Assembly (NCBI GenBank): GCA_020428315.1 | Contig: JAGQNA010000006.1 | Coordinates: 1-50,119 of the forward strand | Reading direction: 5' to 3' | Length of the DNA: 50,119 nucleotides | Source: Candidatus Saccharimonadota bacterium | GTDB taxonomy: Bacteria > Patescibacteriota > Saccharimonadia > Saccharimonadales > Saccharimonadaceae | Shown here: positions 43,175 to 50,101 of the stretch, in pieces | Layout: every line of letters begins with the position of its first letter | Position numbering within the stretch: position 1 is the first letter of the stretch | The notes under the pieces: generated by a model | What the model was told of the DNA's origin: nothing | Seen by the model: the letters and a program-made list of their open reading frames with translations, nothing else | Databases searched by the model: none | Program-made: the position numbers and the translations under genes

Positions 43175-44040
43175 TGGATGAGCCTACCAATCTCGAGGAT
43201 ACTCCTAAGCGGATACGCCTAGATCTACGCCTGATTCATGAGATACCAGAACTAAGTCGTTCGTTTGGTACGAAATTAATACAAAACGGAAAAGTAGCAG
43301 TTAACGGTGAAGTCATCGATAAACCAGGGTATAAGCTGTGGCCTTATGATGAGCTAGAAGTGGATTACGATAAGTCGATACTAGATATAATCCCAGATAT
43401 CGAGCTTCCCATTATATATGAAGATGGAGATTGTGTCGCTATAGACAAGCCAACCGGTGTGCTTACTCACACTAAAGGCAGGCTCCAGCCTGAAGCTACT
43501 GTTGCGACCTGGCTCCGCCGTCGCATACACAACATGACTGGTGATAGGGCGGGTATCGTACATCGGTTAGATAGAGCAACTAGTGGTGTCATGATATGTG
43601 CTAAGCATCCAGCTGCACTGAAATTATTACAGAAGCAATTCGAAAACAGAACAGCAAAAAAAACATACTTAGCAGTTGTGTCCGGTATGGTTACTCCAGA
43701 TAAAGCAATCATTGACTTGCCAATCGAGAGAAATCCAAAGGCCCCAGCTACTTTTAGGGTAGGGGCATCGGGTAAGGATGCTCAAACTCGCTACGAAGTA
43801 GTAAAGTTCGGAAAAGACACAACACTTTTAGAGCTACATCCAGCTACCGGTAGAACTCACCAGCTCCGTGTACATCTTGCACATATAAGCCACCCCATAC
43901 TCGGCGATCCGTTATATGGGAAGTCTGATGCGCGCCTATATCTTCACTCATACCAATTGTCCCTTACGCTACCAAATGGCACGAAGAAGACCTTTACGTC
44001 ACAAGCACCGACATCCTTTGAGAAGGTGCTGGGGCTATGA
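43174..44040 (+). CDS. RluA-family pseudouridine synthase with S4 domain
   Basis: 288 residues from ATG 43174, which shares a base with the trpS stop. An N-terminal S4 RNA-binding domain (SFGTKLIQNGKVAVNGEVI) precedes the catalytic domain with HRLDRATSG, whose Asp133 is the catalytic aspartate, and RTHQLRVHLAHISHPILGDPLYG. It converts specific uridines of 23S rRNA (RluC/RluD type) to pseudouridine; the exact site is not predictable. The 3' end overlaps the clamp-loader gene by 4 nt. Confidence 0.92.
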   Translation: MDEPTNLEDTPKRIRLDLRLIHEIPELSRSFGTKLIQNGKVAVNGEVIDKPGYKLWPYDELEVDYDKSILDIIPDIELPIIYEDGDCVAIDKPTGVLTHTKGRLQPEATVATWLRRRIHNMTGDRAGIVHRLDRATSGVMICAKHPAALKLLQKQFENRTAKKTYLAVVSGMVTPDKAIIDLPIERNPKAPATFRVGASGKDAQTRYEVVKFGKDTTLLELHPATGRTHQLRVHLAHISHPILGDPLYGKSDARLYLHSYQLSLTLPNGTKKTFTSQAPTSFEKVLGL

Positions 44041-44843
44041 ACTTAATTATCAACCCAGCACAATCAGATACGATCAATAAACTCCTTGCCAGTCCTAGCC
44101 AGGCGTTACTCTTGACTGGGAATACGGGCGTTGGACTATACACGATTGCATCTCATATAATAGATGGACATCCTTCAATCACAATAAGGCCCACGCTTGC
44201 TACCCAAAATAGCTCGATGCCACAGATTGATATCGCCACTATACGAAGCCTATATTCCCGATTAAGTACAAAGAACAATGCCCGTCGCTATGTCATCATA
44301 GATGACGCAGATAAAATGACAATACCTGCCCAGAATAGCTTGCTAAAGCTACTCGAAGAGCCAAGTGATTTTGTATCTTTCGTGCTGACTAGTCATAACC
44401 CTGAGAGACTGATCGCAACAGTAAAATCTCGTCTGCAGCATATCTTTATTCAAAATTGTACATCTCAGCAAACAAATAAGGTTCTCGATGCAGCTGTTGA
44501 GCTATCTGATACAGAGCGCCAGCAACTAGCATTTATCGCCTCAGGCCTACCTGCAGAGCTTAATAGATGCATCTCGGACAAGTCCTATCGAGATAATACC
44601 ATCCAATCTACGGTAACAGCCAAAATGCTACTCGAAGGAGATGTGGCATACCGATCTAGTATGATATCTACCATACCAAACAATCGTTCAGATGTTCTAG
44701 CGTTGCTAGATAAGATGATTCTATTGATCAGCAGAAGGCCGCACAAGCAAAGCATCAAGCTACTTCACAGGCTCCTAGAATGTCAAAGGTGCATACAGCT
44801 CAATTGCAATATACGACTTCAATTACTTGAGGCTATGGTATAA
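44037..44843 (+). CDS. holB: DNA polymerase III delta'-like clamp-loader subunit
   Basis: 268 residues. An AAA+ ATPase-like fold with a degenerate P-loop GNTGVGLYT (28-36), in which the Walker A lysine is Leu34, so it probably does not hydrolyse ATP. AQNSLLKLLEEPS and the TVKSRLQ (SRC-type) motif mark clamp-loader subunits. The helical C-terminal part matches HolB in size, though the protein is shorter than E. coli delta' (about 334 residues). ATGA overlap with the pseudouridine synthase. Confidence 0.85.
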   Translation: MNLIINPAQSDTINKLLASPSQALLLTGNTGVGLYTIASHIIDGHPSITIRPTLATQNSSMPQIDIATIRSLYSRLSTKNNARRYVIIDDADKMTIPAQNSLLKLLEEPSDFVSFVLTSHNPERLIATVKSRLQHIFIQNCTSQQTNKVLDAAVELSDTERQQLAFIASGLPAELNRCISDKSYRDNTIQSTVTAKMLLEGDVAYRSSMISTIPNNRSDVLALLDKMILLISRRPHKQSIKLLHRLLECQRCIQLNCNIRLQLLEAMV

Positions 44844-44844
44844 T
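44839..44844 (+). promoter_or_regulatory. Extended -10 of the TPR-protein gene
   Basis: TGG-TATAAT overlaps the holB stop codon and lies 8 bp before the ATG at 44853, so the mRNA should be leaderless or have a 1-2 nt leader. The -35 is weak. Confidence 0.55.
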
Positions 44845-44852
44845 TTAAGCAT

Positions 44853-45512
44853 ATGTTAGCACTATCAGCTGTTGCCTTTTTTGCGCTCTATACCATAATA
44901 CACAAACAAACAATCTCTGATGAAATCACTTCAGATCTTTCAGCTAAACTTTCACAACGACTAGACAAGCTTTGGGTAATTGCCCAAGATGCACTTAAGG
45001 ACAGAAAGTACCTACGTGCCGAAAAGGCACTCCTTATGATTCTACGAGTCGATGAACGCAATGCGACCGCATACAATCGATTAGGGATCCTTTACGCTAA
45101 GCAACGTGCCTTCAATGACGCTATAGAGTGCTTTGAAATAGCACAGAGTCTTGAGCCAAGTGCGTCAAGTCTACATAATGTGGGGTTAATCTACTTTGAG
45201 ACTGAGCACTATGAAAAAGCGGCCCTGGCTTTTGAGCAAGCACTAGAAATTGAGGATAATTTAGCTGCGAGACACATCGCATATGCTAAAGTTCAAGAAA
45301 AGTTAGGCAACGACAAAAAGGTTATCCCTGCACTCGAAAATGCAGTGAAACTAGAAAAAACCCCTCAAACGCTAACACTACTAGCTGATGCCTACGAGCG
45401 CACTGAAACCAAGTTAGATTTAGCTGCTAAAATGCGAAAACACCTATCTAGAATGCAACAAGCACAAGGAACCTCACATAAAGTCAATCAGCCGAGACGT
45501 GCGAAGGTCTAA
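44853..45512 (+). CDS. Membrane-anchored TPR protein
   Basis: 219 residues. A hydrophobic N-terminal segment (1-16, MLALSAVAFFALYTII) serves as a signal anchor. From about 45 to 195 there are four tetratricopeptide-like units, clearest in ATAYNRLGILYAKQRAFNDAIECF and ASSLHNVGLIYFETEHYEKAALAF (each shown in part). Such proteins scaffold complexes at the membrane; the partner is unknown. The C-terminus is basic. It is the last protein gene before the tRNA pair. Confidence 0.82.
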   Translation: MLALSAVAFFALYTIIHKQTISDEITSDLSAKLSQRLDKLWVIAQDALKDRKYLRAEKALLMILRVDERNATAYNRLGILYAKQRAFNDAIECFEIAQSLEPSASSLHNVGLIYFETEHYEKAALAFEQALEIEDNLAARHIAYAKVQEKLGNDKKVIPALENAVKLEKTPQTLTLLADAYERTETKLDLAAKMRKHLSRMQQAQGTSHKVNQPRRAKV

Positions 45513-45554
45513 AACTATTCCTGTCTACAAAAAGTATGCTAAAATAGAATCTGT

Positions 45555-45631
45555 GCCGCTTTAGCTCAGCTGGTTAGAGCAACTGTTTTGTAAACAGTAG
45601 GTCCACGGTTCGAATCCGTGAAGCGGCTCCA
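45555..45631 (+). tRNA. tRNA-Thr(UGU)
   Basis: 77 nt including encoded CCA. Acceptor stem GCCGCTT/AAGCGGC is perfect; anticodon stem ACTGT/ACAGT with loop TTTGTAA gives anticodon TGT; T loop TTCGAAT. Confidence 0.97.
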
Positions 45632-45649
45632 TTTACATAACAGAATCGG

Positions 45650-45735
45650 GCTGAGGTAGTGAAGCGGTCAAACACAACAGACTGTAAATCTGTCGGCAAA
45701 TGCCTTCGTAGGTTCGAATCCTACCCTCAGCACCA
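45650..45735 (+). tRNA. tRNA-Tyr(GUA)
   Basis: 86-nt class II tRNA with encoded CCA. Acceptor GCTGAGG/CCTCAGC; anticodon stem ACAGA/TCTGT with loop CTGTAAA (anticodon GTA); long variable arm; T stem GTAGG/CCTAC. It lies 18 nt after tRNA-Thr, probably on one transcript. Confidence 0.96.
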
Positions 45736-45753
45736 AAATTCGAATAAAATCAT

Positions 45754-45784
45754 ACAGACGGGTGCGAGAGCACCTGTTTTATTG
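45754..45784 (+). terminator. Terminator of the tRNA-Thr/Tyr transcript
   Basis: A GGTGC-GAGA-GCACC hairpin with weak outer ACAG/TGT pairing is followed by TTTTATT. Confidence 0.7.
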
Positions 45785-45793
45785 TTGACTTAT

Positions 45794-45817
45794 ACACCCC
45801 CGTTCTTACGGGGGTGT
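45794..45817 (+). terminator. Second GC-rich hairpin after the tRNAs
   Basis: A perfect 9-bp stem ACACCCCCG/CGGGGGTGT with a 6-nt loop and no T run; perhaps a back-up terminator. Confidence 0.5.
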
Positions 45818-45859
45818 CGGTATACCTTTTCACATCTTTAGCAAAAAGATTCTAAAGAC

Positions 45860-45888
45860 TTGACAAATATATAAAAATTTGGAATAGT
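45860..45888 (+). promoter_or_regulatory. Promoter of the small leaderless ORF
   Basis: A consensus TTGACA (45860-45865), 17 bp, AATAGT (45883-45888). The predicted start coincides with the A of the ATG at 45895. Confidence 0.6.
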
Positions 45889-45894
45889 GTAACT

Positions 45895-45999
45895 ATGGTT
45901 AGTGTCAAAAAGCCAACTAGCTATCCAGGACATCCAGTGCTCCTACTAGCTACCGACAACAACGTTGTTCAAGCTGAGCGTTTTGACGTCTCGGGATAA
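45895..45999 (+). CDS. Possible 34-residue leaderless small protein
   Basis: 34 codons: a basic N-terminus MVSVKKPTSYPG, a hydrophobic HPVLLLATD stretch and a polar end. No homology is recognised. Support is positional: a good promoter places transcription start on the ATG, the layout seen for several real genes in this window. It may be a genuine small protein or an upstream peptide of the SPFH gene 233 bp downstream. Its stop lies within a CGTCTC/GAGACG hairpin. Confidence 0.4.
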   Translation: MVSVKKPTSYPGHPVLLLATDNNVVQAERFDVSG

Positions 46000-46202
46000 A
46001 CAACCGCTTGCTGAGACGAATTGTTCGTACCGATACGTCAAGGCGCTTTTTAGTTGGCAAGTATGTACGCCCGAGCGATGATTTCTTAGGCAAGTCGGTA
46101 CGACCCGTACCTTAAATTTATGTATCTAAAAACCTTGGGGTATTCTGAGTTGCAGTGACGTGATGTGGCTGGTCGTGTCGCTGCAGCCTAGAATCCCCTA
46201 GG
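45987..46202 (+). other. Structured non-coding stretch upstream of the SPFH gene
   Basis: Three nested or tandem structures fill the interval: CGTCTC/GAGACG (45987-45992 with 46013-46018); a 9-bp repeat TCGTACCGA/TCGGTACGA (46025-46033 with 46095-46103) around a multi-loop; and a long two-stem hairpin (46133-46202) made of CCTTGGGG..ATTCT with AGAAT..CCCCTAGG and GCAGTGAC with GTCGCTGC. It could be a cis-regulatory leader or a non-coding RNA. No known riboswitch class was recognised. Confidence 0.5.
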
Positions 46203-46232
46203 TTTGCAAACTCTACAAGAAAGGGCTTAAAC

Positions 46233-47195
46233 ATGCCTTTTATGTTTGTGTTGGCGATTTTGCTGTTCATTGTCGCCGCGGTCAGCACTCTGGTCTGGGT
46301 TGCTACTCGTAGCAACCAACAGAAGGGCGACATCTGGGAAGATGCACCTTACTTACCAGGCTGGGTCCCAGCTGTAGTGTTCATGGTCGGCATGTTCTTC
46401 TTGATCATGTCGTCCCTCACTATGGTGGGCACCAAGCAGGTTGGTGTCGTGACGACGTTCAACCGTCCGACTGGCACCATGACCAACGGTCTACATGTGA
46501 AGGCGCCTTGGCAAAAGGTGACCGATATGGATGGGACAATCCAGACTGACAGCTATGTTGGCTCTGGTAATTCAGGTAAGTGCATCGACATTCGAATCGG
46601 AAACGGTTCGGTGGCTTGCATCGATGCGACTATTCGTTGGCGGATCATTCCCTCTGAAGCGGACGTTCTGTTCCAGGACTACCGCAACCAGAAAGATGAC
46701 GTCAACGACGCCATTCAGGACTCACTGGTCAAGCGTGAGCTGACCGGTGCGCTCAACGAGGTCTATGGTGGCTACGACCCCTTGGCTGCGGTCAAGGGCG
46801 GCGAGAACATCGAGGTCGATGCCTTGTCGCAGGGTGTGCAGGATGCCATGATCACCCGAGTCAAGGAACTTGGCAAGGGCACTGCGCAGGTTGAGGTCTT
46901 GAGTGTCACTACGCCGCTCATCCGGCTAGACAAGACCACGCAGGAAAAGATCGACGCCTACCAGCAGGAGGTGGCTAATACCCGTATTGCCGAGCAAAAG
47001 AAGGCAACTGCCGAAGCCGAAGCAAAGGCGAACGAGGCCATTAGCGCCTCGATCTCCAAGGACCCCAATGTTTTGGCATACAAGTGCCTGAACATCATGG
47101 AGCAGATGGCAAAGTCTGGGTCTTCAGTCCCGGCTGGCTTGTACTGCTTCCCTGGGGGTAATGCCCCTGTGGTGGTCCCTGGCGGAAGCAAGTAG
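46233..47195 (+). CDS. SPFH/Band 7 (prohibitin-type) membrane protein, likely transferred
   Basis: 320 residues. Two N-terminal membrane segments (about 3-24 and 45-66) precede an SPFH domain (VGTKQVGVVTTFNRPTGTM onward, to about residue 240), then an Ala/Glu/Lys-rich helix (RIAEQKKATAEAEAKANEA), and a Gly/Pro tail. SPFH proteins form large ring or cage assemblies on membranes and shield proteases or organise lipid patches; similar proteins also occur in actinobacteriophages. Base use differs from neighbours: 46741-46800 has 39 G/C of 60, compared with 28 of 60 at 45181-45240, and many codons end in G or C. AAAGGG precedes the ATG. It lies between tRNA genes, so an origin by transfer is likely, but the donor is not known. 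Confidence 0.85.
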   Translation: MPFMFVLAILLFIVAAVSTLVWVATRSNQQKGDIWEDAPYLPGWVPAVVFMVGMFFLIMSSLTMVGTKQVGVVTTFNRPTGTMTNGLHVKAPWQKVTDMDGTIQTDSYVGSGNSGKCIDIRIGNGSVACIDATIRWRIIPSEADVLFQDYRNQKDDVNDAIQDSLVKRELTGALNEVYGGYDPLAAVKGGENIEVDALSQGVQDAMITRVKELGKGTAQVEVLSVTTPLIRLDKTTQEKIDAYQQEVANTRIAEQKKATAEAEAKANEAISASISKDPNVLAYKCLNIMEQMAKSGSSVPAGLYCFPGGNAPVVVPGGSK

Positions 47196-47603
47196 TCACT
47201 TTTCTCGTAGGAGAGCCCGCGTTAGGCGAACGCGTACAAGCGAGTAGTCGCATCGTCTTGGCTTCAGAGAGTTAGCCACCAATAACTCTTACGGCGTGGG
47301 TGCTAGCAGTTTGAGTCGCACTCTGCGATTCACTGCTAGCCCTCGCCGTAATACTTACGAAGATTACTGGTAGTGCAGCTTATATGTGCCGCAACTCCAG
47401 GAATTTTTGTTGAGTCATAACAGAGTCGTCATTTCACCGTCAGGCTACTTATTTTTTATGAAACTAAGTTATAGCAAGAAGAGTATAATACAAATACCAA
47501 CATATCTTGGTGGCAGTAGCGTCTTTAATATTCCACTTGCGAAGTAGCACCTGGAAAAGTAGCGTAGATTCTGGTACAATCGTCGGTGTTGTGTCTATAT
47601 AAT
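47196..47603 (+). other. 408-bp non-coding interval with strong hairpins
   Basis: No convincing gene. Three hairpins follow the SPFH stop: CGCGTT/AACGCG (47218-47234), AGAGTTA/TAACTCT (47268-47289), and a 63-nt stacked hairpin (47289-47351). The stacked hairpin consists of TTACGGCG/CGCCGTAA, GCTAGCAGT/ACTGCTAGC and GAGTCGCA/TGCGATTC. The last may end the SPFH transcript although it lacks a T run. From about 47400 the base composition returns to the AT-richer level of the chromosome. An isolated TATAAT (47484-47489) has no -35. Confidence 0.55.
47575..47580 (+). promoter_or_regulatory. Extended -10 of tRNA-Thr(GGU)
   Basis: TGG-TACAAT with a weak -35 (TGGAAA, 47552) and 17-bp spacing. The TATAAT touching the tRNA 5' end (47598-47603) is too close to serve it. 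Confidence 0.45.
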
Positions 47604-47679
47604 GCCGCGATAGCTCAGTTGGTAGAGCGCATCCATGGTAAGGATGAGGTCTCGAGTTCAATCCTCGATCAGGGCTCCA
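47604..47679 (+). tRNA. tRNA-Thr(GGU) with a mismatched acceptor stem
   Basis: 76 nt with encoded CCA. Anticodon stem CATCC/GGATG with loop ATGGTAA (anticodon GGT); T stem TCGAG/CTCGA; D arm normal. The acceptor strands GCCGCGA and TCAGGGC pair at 1-72, 2-71, 3-70, 6-67 and 7-66, but positions 4-69 (G,G) and 5-68 (C,A) do not. The 3' strand would fit GCCCTGA. Confidence 0.85.
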
Positions 47680-47688
47680 CGAACTTAC

Positions 47689-47717
47689 TTGAAAAGTTAA
47701 TCCTAATCTGTTACTAT
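47689..47717 (+). promoter_or_regulatory. Promoter of rpmG
   Basis: TTGAAA (47689-47694), 17 bp, TACTAT (47712-47717); the start would be about 4 nt before the ATG at 47728. Confidence 0.5.
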
Positions 47718-47727
47718 TATTTGAATT

Positions 47728-47934
47728 ATGGCAAAGAAATCTGAAAAACGAAAGATCATTGGCTTAGTATGTGAGCAGTGTAATTCACGCAATTACTATA
47801 CGAAGAAGAACACTATGAATACTCCAGATAAGCTTGCTCTTAAGAAATTTTGTAATCGATGTCGCGTAGTCACGATGCATACCGAAACTAAGAAAAATCT
47901 CGGACGCAACGAAGTAAAACCACGTAAGGGCTAG
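47728..47934 (+). CDS. rpmG: 50S ribosomal protein L33, zinc-binding form
   Basis: 68 residues. bL33 with two CxxC knuckles, CEQC (15-18) and CNRC (42-45), so a zinc ribbon is kept here, unlike S4, S14 and L36 in this window. NYYTKKNTMNTPDKLALKKFC is typical of L33. The C-terminal tail (about 14 residues) is longer than usual. No Shine-Dalgarno sequence; near-leaderless start. Confidence 0.93.
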   Translation: MAKKSEKRKIIGLVCEQCNSRNYYTKKNTMNTPDKLALKKFCNRCRVVTMHTETKKNLGRNEVKPRKG

Positions 47935-47935
47935 G

Positions 47936-48196
47936 ATGGCTGCTGCACCAAACGAAACTGTAATACCTGCTGATAACTTCAGAGAAAAGTTGGATGATGC
48001 AGTGGATGTTACGACAGTAGTGATGGTAGGAGGCTCTGCATTGACTCTCTTGGGCATAGAAGCAGGAAGCAATAGCCTATATGGAATTGGACTAGTTGTT
48101 ACGGGAGCAACAGGCACACTGAATTTAGTAGCAAGAGCAGCACGTAGAGTGCATAATTATTTTTCTTTAGCGTCTAAACCTTCAGTTGAGAGCTAA
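47936..48196 (+). CDS. Small membrane protein after rpmG, function unknown
   Basis: 86 residues. A polar N-terminus (about 25 residues) is followed by two hydrophobic segments (about VTTVVMVGGSALTLLGI and LYGIGLVVTGATGTLNLVA) and a basic end. It begins 1 bp after the rpmG stop, where many bacteria have secE, but it lacks the SecE pattern (no conserved basic-amphipathic helix followed by a single C-terminal membrane helix). The 3' end overlaps the convergent GH15 gene by 15 bp. Confidence 0.65.
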   Translation: MAAAPNETVIPADNFREKLDDAVDVTTVVMVGGSALTLLGIEAGSNSLYGIGLVVTGATGTLNLVARAARRVHNYFSLASKPSVES

Positions 48197-50101
48197 TATT
48201 CCGTTGATAAGTTCTGCATGACTCCAAGCAAGTGGAGTGACGCCGACGATATTCGAGTTATCTGGGTTTATCTGCTCGCTTAGCACGCCACTGGTCAAAC
48301 CTTTTGATAGAGACCAGTCAATATAGTGTTGCGCCTTATCTTTTTGGCCTGTCTCTGCGTAGTACTGGGCGAGCCACAATGTCGTAACAAACCAAGGGTT
48401 GCCTCTGTACGCCGGCTTACAGCGAAAATAGCCGTCATCTTCATACCGTGGACTTCCTCCAGATGGGGATGCGTCCAATAAATTTTTTTCAATAAACGAA
48501 AGCGTAGCGCCAATTTGTTCTTCGGATGAGTATCCAAAGCGCCATGCGCCGTAAAAAGAAGATACATCGACAATATTGTCTACATTGGTTCCTCCTCCAG
48601 TCAACAAGAAACCCTTGCATAGCGCACCACGCTCATGAGAAAAGAATTTATCCTTGTGAGTCCGAAGCATAGAGGCCGCATGACTCCAACGATCTGCGTC
48701 CTCGATTTGATCAAATGTTTTTGCGAAAACTACGGCTTTATTTAGCGCTGCATACGTCACGGCCGTGGTATAAGTGCTAGTGATAAACTTTTCCTCCCAT
48801 AAGTCATAGCTTGCGTGAGGCAAACCAGTCTGCTCATCAATAAATCTACTCAAGAAATTACACGCAGGCCGTACAAAAGATTCGTATAGTCCACGAACAA
48901 ACTCTACATCGGCCGCGTGCTCAGCGTATTCTGAAAGCATATAGATTACAATTGCCGTTTCATCTTCTTGTATCGCGAGTTCTCTACGTCGACCATGAAC
49001 GAGCGGATGCCATGTACTCCCAATTGCTTTATCAGGCTGATATTTATGCATAAGATACCCATCGGGGTGCATGATACTTTGGCAAAAGTTAAAGAATGCT
49101 TTCGGTTCCTGGGAATAACCTAGTTTTATCAGTGGCCATATAACATAGGCTCCGTCTCGAGGCCACACGTAACTATAATAATCTCTTCCGTAGTTATATA
49201 TAGATGAATCACAAGATGCAATAATACCTCCATGCTTGTCAGTATGTGCCTTAATGACCATGAGTGATTTTTTAACTGCCCGAGCATGTCGTATATCATA
49301 GTTCTGCAATTTAACTTCACTTAATGCAAGCCAGTCGTGCCAGTGTTGATATGTTGCGTGTAAACGATTATTAAACCCGAATCCTAGCATCTGCTCATGC
49401 ATATCTTCTAATCGACCTTGTGTGTCTGCCACGGCAAGCCAGTAATGTACCGCACGACTAGTATCTGCATGGAGTTTTAATGTAACACGAATGGTTGAAT
49501 CTACTCCTCCATGTTCTACGGCAGACATAGAGAGCTCACCATCTTCGGCATCACGGAACGTGCCTTCTTTGTCTTCAATACCGGCATTACCAGCCGCATA
49601 CTGATCAAATGGTTCACCATCTTCTGTTTCTGCATACGCTAAGATGCTACATCTACCCTTGTAATCCAGCATGTAGTTGCCATCTGGTACATACATAGCT
49701 GTGTCTGCACGCCCTTGGGCGCTAATCTGGAATACTTGATGGAAAAATACACGAACTTCACGATCATTGCCCGAAAGATCCTTAAATATGAGCTTACGAG
49801 CAAAAATATCTTGATGTGAGTCAACAAAGTCTTTTAGATGTATCTCAAGCTGTAGTGACTCTGAACGAAGCCTGATATCACTTATAAGTGCTGATTCCTC
49901 GAAATCAACGTGCCTTTTCCATGTGTCACTATCTAACCAGCTAAATGCACCGTCAACCCAAACGCCTATATGGTGCGGTTGCATTCGTGAAGTGGTGAGA
50001 TTTTCTAGACCAACATATGGATAATAAAAATCATGGACTAAACCTTTTTCGTCTAAGCCCACAGTCAAGCCATTATTGCCTAGCATTACTGCTCTAGCCA
50101 T
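48182..50101 (-). CDS. Glycoside hydrolase family 15 (glucoamylase/glucodextranase-like)
   Basis: 639 residues. An N-terminal beta-sandwich (about 1-250) precedes an (alpha/alpha)6 barrel. Barrel motifs: YVWPRDGAYV (311-320), QEDETA (378-383), the acid-bearing SYDLWEE (431-437, proposed general acid Glu436) and LSEQINPD (608-615, proposed base Glu609). Family members remove glucose from starch, glycogen or dextran ends, or split trehalose; the substrate is not decided by sequence. No signal peptide is seen, so it is probably cytoplasmic and acts on a storage polymer. The start is ATG 50101 with a GGGGGTGGAT purine-rich site upstream. Convergent with the small membrane-protein gene. Confidence 0.92.
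   Translation of the reverse strand: MARAVMLGNNGLTVGLDEKGLVHDFYYPYVGLENLTTSRMQPHHIGVWVDGAFSWLDSDTWKRHVDFEESALISDIRLRSESLQLEIHLKDFVDSHQDIFARKLIFKDLSGNDREVRVFFHQVFQISAQGRADTAMYVPDGNYMLDYKGRCSILAYAETEDGEPFDQYAAGNAGIEDKEGTFRDAEDGELSMSAVEHGGVDSTIRVTLKLHADTSRAVHYWLAVADTQGRLEDMHEQMLGFGFNNRLHATYQHWHDWLALSEVKLQNYDIRHARAVKKSLMVIKAHTDKHGGIIASCDSSIYNYGRDYYSYVWPRDGAYVIWPLIKLGYSQEPKAFFNFCQSIMHPDGYLMHKYQPDKAIGSTWHPLVHGRRRELAIQEDETAIVIYMLSEYAEHAADVEFVRGLYESFVRPACNFLSRFIDEQTGLPHASYDLWEEKFITSTYTTAVTYAALNKAVVFAKTFDQIEDADRWSHAASMLRTHKDKFFSHERGALCKGFLLTGGGTNVDNIVDVSSFYGAWRFGYSSEEQIGATLSFIEKNLLDASPSGGSPRYEDDGYFRCKPAYRGNPWFVTTLWLAQYYAETGQKDKAQHYIDWSLSKGLTSGVLSEQINPDNSNIVGVTPLAWSHAELINGILALN

Noticed and set aside
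44037-44843. Active clamp-loader ATPase (DnaX-type)
   Set aside because: The Walker A lysine is missing and the protein is too short; a delta'-type subunit fits better.
45659-45841. 60-codon frame on the plus strand
   Set aside because: It runs through tRNA-Tyr and its terminator.
47598-47603. TATAAT touching the 5' end of tRNA-Thr(GGU) as its promoter
   Set aside because: Transcription would begin inside the tRNA; the TACAAT at 47575 fits better.
47464-47661. 65-codon frame on the minus strand
   Set aside because: It overlaps the tRNA-Thr(GGU) gene and has no promoter or ribosome-binding site.
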